From the NCBI GenBank assembly GCA_000181795.3, contig CM012954.1, positions 1,096,715-1,160,714 of the forward strand: a stretch of 64,000 bases of DNA, given 5' to 3'. A program made the position numbers and the translations under genes. Shown here one piece after another: positions 51,048 to 64,000 of this stretch. The notes beneath the pieces were generated by a model that saw only the letters and a program-made list of their open reading frames with translations, ran no database searches and was not told where the DNA came from. Origin of the DNA: Trichinella spiralis (Eukaryota; Nematoda; Enoplea; Trichinellida; Trichinellidae). Positions within the stretch are counted from its first letter, which is position 1; every line of letters begins with the position of its first letter.

Positions 51048-54000
51048 ATGTCTTTGCTATGTTGTGGCAATACGTCAGATGGTCAGCTGGGACTTGGTGG
51101 AATTGCTGAAGAAAATGTTAGAAGTTTAACTCTTGTTGAGTCGACGAAGAATTTTCTGAAAATCCGTCAGATTGCATGCGGCCGACATCATTCTGTGATG
51201 CTTCTTGATGACGGCAGTGTTTTTTCTTGTGGAAACAATGATTTTTATCAACTTGGTCATGACGGTATAAAACGAAAGCCAAGTGAGCTATGCTTATATT
51301 TGAATTTGATTGTCTATGTTTCATTGTTTATTTTAATGTGCAGTTTTGATATTATTTGATTTTTATTTTTTTGAGATCTATATGAAAATTTACATTGGTA
51401 TATAGATGTTAAGCGTTTTTCTTGTATTTCTGAATGTTTCATCTGTTTGTTGTAAAACATTAATTGTGAATTATAAAAATAAGTGTAAAGAATGAACTGT
51501 AAGTGAAACAAGTTAAATTTTGCTTAAAAATTATTCGTTTTGACGAAGACGGAAAATGCAGTTTTGTTTTGGCATTTTATGTTTTATAAGTGAGTGTAAG
51601 TAATTATAATGAAATTGTTTAGGACTTATAGAAAGCTTCGTTGGAATTCACGTTATCAGTGTGGCATGTGGCGATGCCCACTGTGTTGCTTTAACAAATG
51701 ATGGCCATCTATTTTCTTGGGGTTCGAATGTGTATGGTCAGCTTGGTGTGGAACGGATGAATGTTGTAGCAAAAGCTCGATATCCTCGAATTCAGTAAGT
51801 GTTTTGCATTATGGGCTTGATAACATGTTCATTTTTAGGGAAATTAATTTGGCGAATATTGTTCAAATTGCGTGCGGTTCAAACCACAGTTTAGCTCTGG
51901 AATCCAGTAAGCAGCATTATTCATAGACTGTAACAGTTAAAATTTTTACTTTGTGTAAATTTTATTCATGCAACATTTTTTGAAAAGATAAAACTTGAAA
52001 TCATATGAATGTTGTAAATTGCAGTAGCAGTAGTGTTTATAGGTTGGTTGTTCATGCACTTTTTGTTGTTAATGATTTTAATGTATTGTGTGCACTTATG
52101 TATTTTATCGTTTGAGCAGATGGGGTTCTCCACGCTTGGGGATTGAATGATCATGGTCAGCTCGGCATTGGAACACGAGAATCATTTATCGGACCAACCA
52201 CGGTAAATAAACTGATGGGAATACCAATATGCCAATTGGCAGCCGGTGCATCCCATAGTTTGGTACTCACTCCAAGCGGTACCGTATTTGGATGGGGGAA
52301 AAATATGTATTTTTGACATAATTTCTGTTTAACAATTTTTCAACTAATATTGTTTAGGTTTGGTCAAATCGGTCAAAATGAGCAACGAGGTTAGTTTCTT
52401 TTTTGGCAGTGTAGTTTTACAGTTAGAAAATTATATTTTTTTTATTGATTAAATTATCTTCTGTTTATTTATACATGTACTGTATATTTGATAGAAAACT
52501 TTTATTTTGGTAGATATTCTCTATCCTTCTTTGGTGAAATTGCTTCGCACACAGAAGGTAATTCGACTAGCCTGTGGAGAAGATTTTTCTGTGGCTGTAA
52601 CAGCGGTGATTTGTTTTTCTTTGCTTATTTGGGTGACATTATATAGGACAGGTAGTAAGGAAATTCGAAAAAGTAAATAGTATAGGCAGAATAAGTGTTA
52701 GATATTCGAAAGGGGGTACATGGAGTACTGTATTGTTTTAAAGATAATAAAGTTAACGTTTTCAGATGAAATATTCAAGAAAATGAATTATTAAATAATA
52801 TACTACTGTTATACGATTTGTTCAGGTATCGCTTAGTTGTTGGATTAATTAACAACTGTAAATAATTAGAACTTAGAATATAATTTAAATAAGTAATGTT
52901 TTTTTCTTTAGTTTTCAGTTTTTAAACCTGCATTTAAGTTTAAATTTTTTAACTTGAAAGCATAAGACTTTTATCGAGAATTCTTTTCTTTTAGTTGTTT
53001 TTATATTATTTTACGTTTTCTATTAGACTGGAGGATTGTTTACTTTTGGAGCCGGAACATACGGACAGCTTGGTCACGGCAATCAAAATAGCGAGTTATT
53101 TCCGAAGCAAGTAATGGAATTGATGGGTTCCGTGGTTCTGGACGTTGCATGCGGAAGGTTTGTTCATTTTACGCTTAATAACTTTGCAATTGTAATACTT
53201 GATTTAGATGTCACACATTGGCGATAACAGAAAATAAATTATATGCATTTGGCCTGAACACTTCCGGACAGCTTGGTCTTCTTAATGTTAAGCACACTAC
53301 TTCCATACCGTTGCCGATTCCTATAGAAAAGCAGCCACGTAAAGTTTTTGCAGGAGCAGATTTTTCATTTGTCCTCTGCTCAGAGCCAGTAATGTTTGTG
53401 AATAGATTTTTTTAAATATGCATGAAGAATGTTCATTTTACAGAATGGTGATGATGATGGTGGTGGTGATAACAAAGCGATCACGGTGCCATCTTTCCCT
53501 GTCAAACATTTGTCATTGAGTTTTGTCAGACACCTGATTAATGAGGAACCCGAACACTTATACGAGTGAGTTTTGCAAAGCTTAAACAAGCGTACCTAAG
53601 CGCATTCAATAAGCGCTTATTAAATTGACGATTGTTTTTAGTTTTGTTGAAACGGTGATGACTAGTCTTTGTTGTTTAAATGGTTCCTTTTTGCAGAGGT
53701 ATTTACTTCGACCGACCTATTCAAGTGTGCATGTTATTAAAATTATTTGATTTTGCAGTGGCAATGACAGATTTGGAGTTACGGAGCGTCACAGCTGTAT
53801 TAATATGGACGAAGCTATGGAAACGTTTTTGTTGTTATCTGACTATTGCACTGCCCATCCTAAAGTTGAATCGATAGTATAAATAAGTGAATATTAATAT
53901 TATTTAATAATTGTATTGAACACTTTTCAGATGGTTCGGTCAGTTGAAGTTTCACTTATACCATCATTAAGAAGTTCGTTGATTGATATTGAATTTGCTC

Positions 54001-57000
54001 GTGTTTACCTGATCTTGCCTTGGTGTCATATATTTTCCTTCTCGAAGTACTATCGCAACATTGTCGTACCATTTACGCTTTGTCTATCTGATCAAAATTC
54101 CACCACTTGGGAGTTCCTTGGTATGTTAAATTGGATAGGGTAGTGGATTTTAGAAAATTTGATAATTTTATTGGTGTTAATTTTAGAATCGTGGTGGTCA
54201 TGTCTGGCGGTCCGTCACTTGAACAGAATTTTGAAAGTGAACAGAATGCAGAATGCTTTTCCCATGAATTATTATGCATTTGTCATTTGCTGAATTTTAG
54301 GTTTTTAAGCAAATGGCTTGTTTTTTTATTGATAATTTGATGAATGAACATGGTTGGTATGGCCAAAATCGAAATGTAAGTTTGACTTGTACGTGAAATT
54401 TTTTTTCTGTTTATTTTTTTTCCTTGAACTCTAGTCATTTCCTGTCATTGCAATTAAATCAGCATTGGATGTTCTTTCTCATTTGAACAAGGTAATTGTT
54501 GTACTGTGTTAATTTTTGCTCCTAGCATTTTTCTTAGCGTATCGTTTCTATTAGGTGAATGTGAAAGTTCGGAAAATTCCGTTTTCAAGCTTTTACATTG
54601 ATGATTTGGAAAAGAAAATTAATCTTCGCGATGATTTTTTGCAAACTATGAATGAAGACAAGCAGGTAGTATTAATTTTATTTTTTCTGCAAAATTTTAT
54701 TATTGCTATTTAAATGTTAAATTATAAAATAAATAAATGCTTTTCGAAATGACCGGTGATGTTCATTTCCAATGTGTTTGATTCATTGATTTTTTCAGAT
54801 AAACTGCTGGATAAGATTAGCTAAAGTTATTTTAAAGTTATTACTGTTAGAAAGCAGAAAAGCGTCTTATCATCTGCTTGTTCATATCAAAAGCAGTTGT
54901 TACTTTAAATTAAATTGCATTCATTATTTGAAAAAAATATTGCAAAATTTAAATTTTGCCGGGTTAATTTGAAAAAATGAGTGTAAAATAAGTTTGATAA
55001 TTTGTATAATTGTTACCAGAAATTTTTTTTGCTCCGTTGCAAGTGAAATTAGCGATGTCAGTTCGATTGATAAAAATGAATTATTGTACGTTTGCAGTGT
55101 TCAAATCGGTTTCTGTTTTGCCATTATCCATTTATATTGAACGCGGTGGCGAAAAGTATTCTTTTTCAAGTCAACGTTGCTGTGGAAATGGTGGTAAAAT
55201 AAAATTATATTTTTGCTTTGTTTGTTCCAGTTGTTTGGCGCATTTATGTATTTTTAGATCGCTCAAGTGAGGGAATATTTTTTCATAAGTGTTTCTCGAA
55301 ACAACATCATCGAGGATACTTTCAAGCAGCTCATTGTTGCTACATCGTATGACTTGAAAAGACCATTAAAAGTTGGCGATATTTTTTATTGAAAACTTTT
55401 TGCATAGATCTTCTTGGTTTAAAATTCTAGGTGCAATTTGTTGGAGAAGATGCAGATGATTTGGGTGGTTTGAAGAAAGAATTCTTTATGCTTATTTTTC
55501 AAGAACTGTTCAATCCAAAATATGGCATGTTTGTCGAATACGAAGAGAGCCGATATACTTGGTTTGCGCATTACAATTTTGAAGAAGTATGAAATGGAAT
55601 TCAAATTAAGGTTTATCTGAAAAAATATTTTCATTATAGCCACAAACTTATGAATACGTTGGAATCTTGTGTGGTATGACAATATATAACAATGTCATTG
55701 CAGCATTACCATTTCCTTTGGCTCTTTACAAAAAGTTGCTTAACGAACCGGTAACTTTGGAAGATCTGAAAGAACTGAGTCCAACAGAAGGGCGGTAAAT
55801 TTTATTGATATAGGTGATCTTGGTGATTGATGATTATACTTTGAAATAACTATTTTCAGGTGCTTGGAAGAAATGTTGGATTACGACGACGATGACTTTG
55901 AATCTGTATTTGGTGTTAATTTTCAAGTATGTTCATCGTCCAGTAGCTTGGGCTGTACATTGGAATTGAATTTTGAAACAAAATGTTCTACAAATAAATA
56001 TTAATATTTACTTTGTTATTTGAAGATATCGCTTCCATGTCTTGATAAAGTTGAAACCGTTGAATTGAAGCCTGGCGGTGCTGATATAAACGTAACAAAG
56101 GCGAATCGTCAAGAATATGTCGATTTGTATGTTGATTATAAGTTGAACCAAATGGTACTGCATCAATTTGAAGCATTTAAAAAAGGATTTAATCGAGTTG
56201 TCGCTGGTTGCATTATTCCAATGTTTCAACCCTTGGAATTGATGGAATGTATCATTGGAAACCAGCAGTACGACTGGGTAGCGTTTGAAAAAGTAAGTTG
56301 ATGTCTGAATTATGGGTGTATTATTTTTAAGTAGTTGTTTGATCCCACTTCTTATTTCGTAGGGCACTCAGTATCGTGGAGAATACTGGAGGCAGGATCC
56401 AACAATTGTTTTATTTTGGGAAGTGTTTCATGAAATGTCTCTGGAGCAGAAGAAAAAATTTTTGCTGTTTGTAACTGGAAGCGATCGTGTTCCATTTCAA
56501 GGGATGGATCAAATAAAGGTAAGCTGTTGTCTATTCTGTTTCTTCAGTCTAACAGTAGAATGTGTATAAAGTTTACATGCCATGTAAGCGGATTGGTGAG
56601 AAGATAACTGTATCGTAAATGCATCGTATGCATGCGTGCATGTCCGCGTGAAATGCACAGCGAGCAGTTACCATTTTGGAAATTTTCATGTAAATCATCA
56701 TATTCACGTTTACGAGTTTATTAAATAGTTAGTTAGTTGATTATTCGAGATGAAGGTTCTCACTGGGGTAAACAACGATTATTGTTTGTTGAAATAACAG
56801 TTGTAGGTGAAATTAGTAAAGTTGAAGCAACAACATTTTATTAAAAGCTAATCTTGTTTTTTATTCACATGGAAAATTTACTTTAGATCTTTTAATTGCG
56901 ATGATTTTTTTTGTTTCGTTTTATGCATTTAGATGATTATTCAACCTTGCTTTGGCGGTGAAGAGTATTATCCGGTTGCTCATACCTGTTTCAACTTGAT

Positions 57001-57088
57001 AGATTTGCCGAAGTACAAGAGCAAAGAAATTCTCGCCAAGAAATTATTAGAAGCAATTGAACACAACCAAGGTTTCACAGTTGTCTGA
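51048..57088 (+). CDS. HERC3/HERC4-type E3 ubiquitin ligase (RCC1 repeats plus HECT domain)
   Basis: HECT ligases accept ubiquitin on a cysteine and pass it to substrate. The start at 51048 gives MSLLCCGNTSDGQLGLGG. Seven RCC1 repeats make a beta-propeller: the first at the start, then VFSCGNNDFYQLGHDG, LFSWGSNVYGQLGVE, LHAWGLNDHGQLGIG, VFGWGKNMFGQIGQN, LFTFGAGTYGQLGHGN and LYAFGLNTSGQLGLLN. A helical linker follows (about 53.4-55.2 kb), then the HECT domain: DDLGGLKKEFFMLIFQEL, FPLALYKKLLNEPVTLEDLK, then LSPTEGR, FLLFVTGSDRVPFQG, and the catalytic-Cys motif AHTCFNLIDLPKY near 56975. It ends HNQGFTVV, TGA at 57086-57088. LEDLKELSPTEGR marks the small HERC (HERC3-6) branch, closest to HERC3/HERC4. 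About 20 exons; total near 1,000 residues, as in HERC4. The middle exons are the least certain. Confidence 0.94.
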
Positions 57089-57461
57089 ATTTATTTTGTG
57101 TATTTTTATTTCAGTTTGTGTTTATAAAAAGACGCTTTTACGCATCGTTTTATTGGCAATTTTATGACAACCTTGAAGAGGAATATCACAAATATATTTT
57201 CTAATCATTTGAAGTTGTATCTTTTATGAAAATAAATATATTTGGTATTCGATGAAAAATATTTCAAATATAAAATGTGATTTTTGTCGAAAAATGTACT
57301 TATTTTATTTGAAATGATGTACAAAATATGTAGATATTTACATATATAATATATACTGAATTTCTTATTTATTATTTCAACTACAACAATTCCATATTGA
57401 ACTGCATGAAAATAGCATAGTGAAGCGCCACCAGAGCTCACTGCCTTACTTTACGCTAGAC

Positions 57462-57803
57462 AAACATACGTATTTACAGGTCAGTAAAGCAACTTTATGA
57501 TAATTTGATGGTGAACTATGCCGATGGCATTCAGCTGAAAGCACTTTGAGCCATTCAAATCCGCAGGCGGTTTCTTACATATAAAACGCTCTCTATTGTC
57601 GACATGCAGTTTATGTACAAGTATTCGCTAATGAAGAACGCTTCAATGACTGCGTCGCGTAATTTGCACATTTTGCAGCTTCACTGTAACGAATACCATA
57701 TTCGTACTAGACAGAAAATGCGGTCACTGACATTAAACAGAAATTGGAAAATTTTGCTCCTCATCTCCGCCACACTCCATCACTAACGGCGTCTGTTTTC
57801 AAG
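57462..57803 (+). repeat. Copy 1 of a duplicated TATA-leader-donor unit
   Basis: Aligns with 63332-63677. Shared landmarks in order: AGGTCAG, ACTTTATG with TAAT and TGATG, GGCATTC, a TATA box (CATATAAAACGC near 57577), a block GCTTCACTG, and a splice-donor-like CAAGTATGAATT at about 57800. Frames are not conserved between copies, so if transcribed it is probably an untranslated first exon or a non-coding RNA. Confidence 0.5.
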
Positions 57804-59014
57804 TATGAATTATATTTATATATGTTGCCAGTTATTTCTTTATTTTATTTTTAATATATTACATTAAAGATGACCAGTTTTGCCATTTCTGTTAGCGGTT
57901 AATTGTGACTTTTGTGAATTGATAATAAAACTTCTTTCATCTATAATAACGTTTAACAAACCAACGACACGACAAATATTCAGCTAGAATTAACATTTGA
58001 TACGTTTCAGAATTTCATAATTTTAATAAATGGAAAGTAAGCACTTAAGGACGAAACCTATAAAGTAAAAGTAGGAAGGACAACGCAGTTTTGGCGATAT
58101 ACTCAAAGGTATTTTTTCATTTCTGAATATTTCTTTAATCACAGTAAAAACATTTTGAAAGACACTGCTGACGAAGCCTCTGAGTTCTCCGATTTGAAAT
58201 TATTAGGCATTTTCAAAAGTAGAACATAAATGAAAATTTGAATGTTACTTATTATTTCCTGCATTTCTTTGTGTTTATTACTGTAGAATCCACAGTTCAT
58301 GGCAATCATTTCATGAAATTTAATGCCGTTTTTTCAGTTATTGATTTAATTAGCGTTAAATTAAGAATGAAAAATGCCTATTTGATTTTGTTTCATCAAG
58401 CACATTTTTATGTTTTCGTCAGTTTATGCTATTAATGAACTTCAAACTTTTATGTATGAAATAGAAGGATTTAATGAAATTGAAATGTTCGTGTTGTTTT
58501 CGTAACGTCAAAAGAATAGATTTTAGTGTAATTTCAGCGAAACATTTATATACCAATAAAACTTTGCATATAATGAAATGTAAACAAAGCCGTAATAACA
58601 GTCATCGTTTATTGAAATTGCTCGCTATATTTGTACAACAGCATTAGTATGTTGAAAGTTGTTTCAAAGAACGCTGTGGTGCAAACGAAACGTTGTACGG
58701 TTTAAATTTTCATTAATGTGTTCCAGTGAAACCGTGAATTGAATTTCAAACATTATACCTGCAGAACATTCGTTAATACCCGATTGTACCAACATATGCC
58801 TTGCATTTCTTACACTTGTTAGAAAACAATCATTTCATTGAATGCTATACTTTTTATCATCTTCATCAGTCATTCTCTACTTTATTCACACAAAATATGT
58901 AGCTATTTGAAATAATTTTCCACCTGCTTACAATGGTATAATACAGCTGATCAAAATCACCTTTAAAGCAGTAATTCACAACAGAAATTAAATCAAAATA
59001 CAAGTTTGTTAAGG

Positions 59015-59585
59015 ATTGGGACATTTACAAATATAAGCAACAGCAGGTTGGATTAAAATTGCATTTATATATGATTATTTTGACAAATTCTTCTTTTTCT
59101 AATGTATTCAATCATGGAAATAGCGTTAACAAAAATTTGAAACTTTTTGGATGCTGTAATATGAAACAAAATTCAGGAACAAATGTTATTTTAACAAGAA
59201 CCTGTTTTTGTTCAAAATATTGTGAATTTTTTGATAAACTTTAATAAAATCGTTTTCTACTAATATCTTTTCAACTTTTTTATTTTATTTTTTTCCTTTC
59301 TTCATCATTAAAATTGTATTTTAGTTTCAGTTTTTCTATAATATCTCAAGAAATACGCAATTAACCAACGTGAGACCAACCTCATTGTTCTTTTTTAATT
59401 TTTTCCTACATTTTGACACAATTTTAGGAAAAAAATAGGATTTTCGAAAATTTCGAAATTTCATGGACTATAGACTTTGCTGTTTTCGCGTTTTTCGTGA
59501 AAAATATTTTTTCGAAATTTTGAATTCTTTTGATGAATATAGTTATTTATATATCGAAAGATTAGGGAGTTCTGCAAATCTGTTT
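59015..59585 (+). repeat. Direct repeat, copy 1
   Basis: About 570 bases align with 60445-61010 at high but imperfect identity, with small indels. Shared landmarks: GACATTTACAAATATAAGCA, GCGTTAACAAAAATTTGAAA and GACTTTGCTGTTTTC. No protein frame is kept in both copies. Unit spacing is about 1.43 kb. Confidence 0.9.
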
Positions 59586-60444
59586 GAACACAATTCCATA
59601 CGTATGGAATAAATTGATTTTAAACTTAACAGTTTGTCGATTTTAATACACAGGAAAGTTGCTCATCAGTAACTTTCTTTAAACTGAACTGAACTCTGTG
59701 AGATTCAGCTAATGAACCATTCTTGGCATTCTAGTGCTATAATTTGTCCAAAAATGCATCCTTGTACAATATATTTCAGTTTTCAGCAAACCAATTTTCC
59801 GTTATTTTCAGCCTAATCCGATTAAGTTATCAAATGTTGTTTCAAAACTTGCTGAAATTTGATTTATTCGCTCAATATATGAACTTTTTTCTAATTTATC
59901 TGTTTATTATCATCAAATGAAACGAATTTCAAACGTTATTTCTCTTAGACGTCGAATATATTATTATTATTATTATTTATATTGTCTTAATGTATGCTTA
60001 GCAAATATTTGCTTTGTTTGAAAACTAATCATTTCATGAATTACAATGCTGTTCATGATTCTTATCATTACATTAGCATGTCATTGGTACTAAACCTGCG
60101 GCTATTTTGATTTATTCTCATTTTCAGCACTCCTTGAATTCCACATAACAAAATGAGCCTTACATATAGTATTTGTTTTGATAATAATTAGTTCGAAATG
60201 GAATAATCATAATTAGACTAACAACTGAAGATGAAACAATATCTCCGTGTACAGAATTGTTTCGAAACCGCTCAGATATTAACTTATAAGTTCAAAAACA
60301 CTAAAAGCATGTTTCCACGAAATTCGAACGATCTGTTTCTTGCATAGTTGATTACCAACTACAATAATACGTAAACTATGGGTATATAAATTTTCATTAA
60401 CATGTAATCGATGACTTTTTCAGAAATTTGATAGAATAGTTGGT

Positions 60445-61010
60445 TAGGGATTGTGACATTTACAAATATAAGCAACAGTATGTTGGATTAAAATTGCATT
60501 TATATATTATTATTTTGACTAATTCTTCTTTCTTTAGTGTATTCAATCAATGAAATAGCGTTAACAAAAATTTGAAACTTTTTGTATGCTGTAATATGGA
60601 AACAAAATTCAGGAACAATTGTTATTTAAACAAGAACCTGTTTCTGTTCAAAATATTGTGGATTTCTTGATAAACTTTAACAAAATAGTTTTCTACAAAT
60701 ATTTTTTCAACTTTTTTATTTTATTTTTTTTCCTTCATCATTAAAATTGTATTTTAGTTTCAGTTTTTCTACAATATCTCCAGAAACACGCAATCAACCA
60801 ACGTGACACCAACCTCGTTGCTTTTTTAATTTTTTCTTACATTCTGACACTATTTTTGGAAAAAAATAGGATTTTCAAAAATTTCGAAATTTCGTGAGCT
60901 ATAGACTTTGCTGTTTTCACGTTTTTAGGGAAAAATATTTTTTCGAAATTTTGAATTCTTTTGATGAATATAGCTATATGTCAATAAATTGGAGAGTTCT
61001 GCAAAGTCTG
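60445..61010 (+). repeat. Direct repeat, copy 2
   Basis: Partner of 59015-59585. Differences are spread evenly, including one-base indels, as expected of non-coding DNA drifting after duplication. The sequence between the copies (59.6-60.4 kb) shows only weak, patchy similarity to sequence upstream of copy 1. Confidence 0.9.
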
Positions 61011-63331
61011 ATTGAACACATTTCCATACTTCTGAAATAAACTGCTTTAAATTCGGCAGTTTGTTTATCTTGATTGATAGAATATTTACGCAACCGTAAC
61101 TTTGCTTATATATACTTAATTTGCGGGAAATTTATTAAATGAAGCATTTTGCACTTTGCTTTAAAAATGATTAGCCTGTTTCAATATTTTTTTCGTATTG
61201 TTCAATCCATTATATTTGAAGTAATAAAGCTCACTTTCTTTGACAACTATATTAATTATTTTTCAAATACAAATGTATAATGCTATTGATGTTTTCAGAA
61301 ATATTCAAATGGTATTTATGCTGTAATCAGAACATGAAAGTGAAGCGATTTAGCGATTTTTCTGTGTCGCATTTCGTTTTGTTAAAGGGGATATTTCACC
61401 TTTCATTTACTTTCTGCATTTCTTTATCACAAGCATGTATAGAATTTGAAATTTCCTTGTATTCTTTCTTGTTGATGATTTCAGCAAATCATATTTGTTT
61501 TTGTAATTGTGTTGTTTGTATCAATTGTTTATTTGTCACTTCTTTTAATTATATTTATTATTATGGTATTTTTAGTAATTGTGGTTCCTATTAATGGATT
61601 GAAGCTGAGCATTATTTCTATGCTAACTTTTCCTAAAATATATTATTAATTTTATTCAACACATGTATTTAACTGATATTATATTTTATAAGTTGATTTT
61701 TGGTGAAAACTGCTCATTACACTTTGAATATTGATTGTAAGGAAAACATGCAATACAATGTACTGCATGACAATACACTTTCACCCAGCTAAATTCTGTT
61801 AATTTAGAAGTTTTTGCAGATTGTGTTAGAAATATTTAGTCTTTCAGCTTTTCAGAATATTTCAGTGAAAGAAATTGACATCGTAAAGAAATATTACGGT
61901 ATATTATGCATTTAAATAAAAAGCAAATGACGTTCGTCATTTAATTAAATTGTTCACCATATGCACGCTACCACGCTATTAGTGATATAAAATTAGCCTG
62001 TTCTTACCAGAGGCAAAGTAGTTTTCTATCTGCATAATTTATTTATTGTATTTACTATCAAGCACCACTTCAGAGCATTTCTATTATATTCAGTTATTTA
62101 GTGCTGGGCGACGGCTAGAAGCATGTGTTCAACTATAATCCCACACTTCATTACAATCTTTGAATTATGCTTGATAATATGTTGCCCTTACTTTTCTATG
62201 AATGCTATTTGGTTGACTTTTAAATATAGTGAGAGAACATTAATCGGCATCTGTATTAGTATTATTATTATTTCCTTTCAGATGCTTTACACAAACGTGT
62301 ACCTATATTTGTTTTTATGTTGAGATGACCACAATAATATTATTCACTTTTAGCATTGTCATGATTTGGAAACAAATGCAACAAAAGAGTGGCATGTGAG
62401 AAATATAATTCCACTTTTGAAAGTCTTGTATTTTTAAAAGGTAAGTGATGCTTGAGAATGTATGCTGATGCTTTTGTGATATACGTTATTCTCATAACTT
62501 GACAAACATAATAAATGTGAACTTATAAGGGTTTATGCTAGCACTATTCACTTATAAATATTATTAGTAGTACATTACTTTTGATTTTTAAAGGTGCTTC
62601 AAACAAACAAAAGAAGCATAGTATACTTTTGCGTTCACCATTTTCACTTTCACAATTAACATACTATGAAATTGAATACTTCACACACGGGAGATCATAG
62701 TGAAGTAGAACTTGCAATCATTATACTATGGTGAGTACCACGCTAAATTTGCATGTTTTCAGAAATCAAAGATATGCATCACTAGATCGCATCGTAAATG
62801 AATGTGCATTAGTGCACGATGTAAAGTGTCAGGGTGCAAAATCTATAAATTTTTAATAATTTGCTTCTGTATTTTCTCCATGCATATAAGATAACAATAT
62901 TGCCGGTTCCACACTGACTAAAGTGACAACCGTGATGCACAGTTTTCAGTACTTCAATCCAGCATGTGCATTAAATGAAATTACTAATTCATTATGCTTG
63001 CGTTTTAAGTAAATGTTATTTTTTGCCATTCTTCTGTTTTTTGCATTCATTTTTCTTTTCAAAGTGGTTGATCAAAGTCTGATTGAAATGTTCACTAAAC
63101 AATCAGTTCCTTTAAAATAATGAATGAATTTTGCTGAATATTGCGACATTATTATCGTGCCAGTGCAGCCCCATTTACGTAAGACACTATTTTATACTTC
63201 TTTAATTTACGCCATAATATTATTTGTGATAGATAGTGGCTTTGATCTGTAACGTATTCAGGATTTTGTTGTTGTTCAGCAATTATTATAATCTTTGTTG
63301 TTAGCTCATTACATTGTTATACGTTTTCAAA

Positions 63332-63677
63332 GCATACATGCATTTCTAGGTCAGAAGAGTAACTTTATGCTAATGTGATGTTAAACACTGCCGTTGGCAT
63401 TCTGCTACGTGCACTGTGTGCTATGCAAATACGGTACCAATGTTCCTTATATAAATTTCTGTTTATTGAGGGAACTCCATTATAGTATAAATGTTTGCTG
63501 CTGAAGGGCGGTCTAATTACTTACTGCATTGCGTTATTTGGTCATTTCGATGCTTCACTGCAACAATTACGTTGCGATTGCGACACTAAAAATATGAAGA
63601 AACCATGAACATCAGTTACAAAATGTATGACTCTACGTTTGCTTTATACGTCATCCCTGACAGGTCTGCTGACAGGT
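63332..63677 (+). repeat. Copy 2 of the duplicated TATA-leader-donor unit
   Basis: Partner of 57462-57803. The TATA box here is TTATATAAATTT near 63450 and the donor-like end is CAGGTATGAATT at about 63676. The distance from TATA box to donor is almost the same in both copies (about 225 bases) although the intervening sequence has diverged considerably. Confidence 0.5.
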
Positions 63678-64000
63678 ATGAATTTTTATATATTTGCTAT
63701 TTTTCATACAATGTTTTCTTTCTTTCTCTTGGCAAACTGCCCTAAACATGCGCGCTTTTTAAGCTTTTCGAGTTGTTTGATTTTAGTCTTTTTGAATGGA
63801 AACTAGCGCGTTGTTTTTCAGTAATGATGTTCAACTAATATTCGAGACTTTATTACTGCCAAGCCATTATAAAATAGTACTAATGGTATATTTTGCTATA
63901 ATTTTCAATAGTCCTTACAAATCCATTTGTAAAGTAGTACTCTGACATAGCAGTTGAACCCCTCCCGCATTATATTTACTGTCCACTGTAATGTTTATTG

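Larger units (their letters stand above)
57089..64000. other. Gene-poor repeat-bearing region
   Basis: No protein frame with family resemblance in about 6.9 kb. It contains two different direct-repeat pairs (listed separately), microsatellite scraps and long AT-rich tracts. Short open frames near 57.6, 58.2, 59.1, 61.3 and 62.1 kb are not conserved between the repeat copies, which argues against coding. Confidence 0.5.

Noticed and set aside
55010-55270. 86-codon frame inside the HERC gene
   Set aside because: Its 5' part may overlap a real exon, but the second half is read-through into an intron; the HECT start just downstream fixes the correct splicing.
61280-61594. 104-codon plus-strand hydrophobic frame
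   Set aside because: Rich in Phe, Cys and Ile as expected of T-rich DNA; no homology or conserved structure.

Overview
The window is animal nuclear DNA: AT-rich, with genes broken by many short GT-AG introns, no operon-like bacterial spacing, and single-copy eukaryotic housekeeping genes. Gene content, very small introns and a gene for a secreted cysteine-rich protein suggest a nematode. The strong AT bias fits a Trichinella-like clade I worm better than most others; the species assignment is inference. Coordinates for spliced genes span first to last coding base; exon joins were worked out by hand from splice consensus, reading phase and family conservation.

Layout. 1-2.8 kb: no convincing gene. 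2.8-5.7 kb (+): COG6, a subunit of the Golgi tethering complex. It converges on a 14-3-3 gene (6.6-8.2 kb, -), with a dense cluster of trinucleotide repeats between them. 8.8-11.6 kb: mostly intergenic, with two coding-like islands I could not resolve. 11.8-15.7 kb (-): bifunctional mRNA capping enzyme. 17.4-18.4 kb (-): TOX-family HMG-box factor with a compact CCAAT/CRE promoter. 21.7 kb (+): a possible small gene. 22.1-23.2 kb (-): intronless leucine-rich-repeat surface protein. 24.4-25.0 kb (+): Tctex1/DYNLT2B-type dynein light chain in four small exons. 26.6-27.7 kb (-): secreted cysteine-rich two-module protein. 28.9-31.4 kb (+): DNA polymerase eta. 31.9-33.1 kb (-): unrecognised protein with an N-terminal membrane segment.

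34.8-50.4 kb is the most distinctive part: three tandem paralogous C2H2 zinc-finger genes, all on the minus strand (here called ZnF-A, -B, -C). Each has an N-terminal finger block, a shared basic exon, and a long Asn/Tyr/Gln-rich tail split over many small exons. ZnF-A and ZnF-C share a roughly 0.7 kb tract that is almost identical, introns included, inside otherwise diverged sequence. This is the signature of recent gene conversion or segmental copying. ZnF-A carries a pogo/Tigger-like DNA transposon in an intron. Between ZnF-A and ZnF-B lie remnants of a decayed gene.

51.0-57.1 kb (+): a HERC3/HERC4-type E3 ubiquitin ligase (seven RCC1 repeats plus HECT domain), divergently arranged with ZnF-C. 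57.1-64 kb: no protein gene seen, but two sets of direct repeats, one of which looks like a duplicated TATA box, untranslated first exon and splice donor.

The genes do not form a pathway; they are a typical mix of membrane traffic, RNA capping, DNA damage tolerance, ubiquitin and transcription genes around a lineage-specific zinc-finger cluster.
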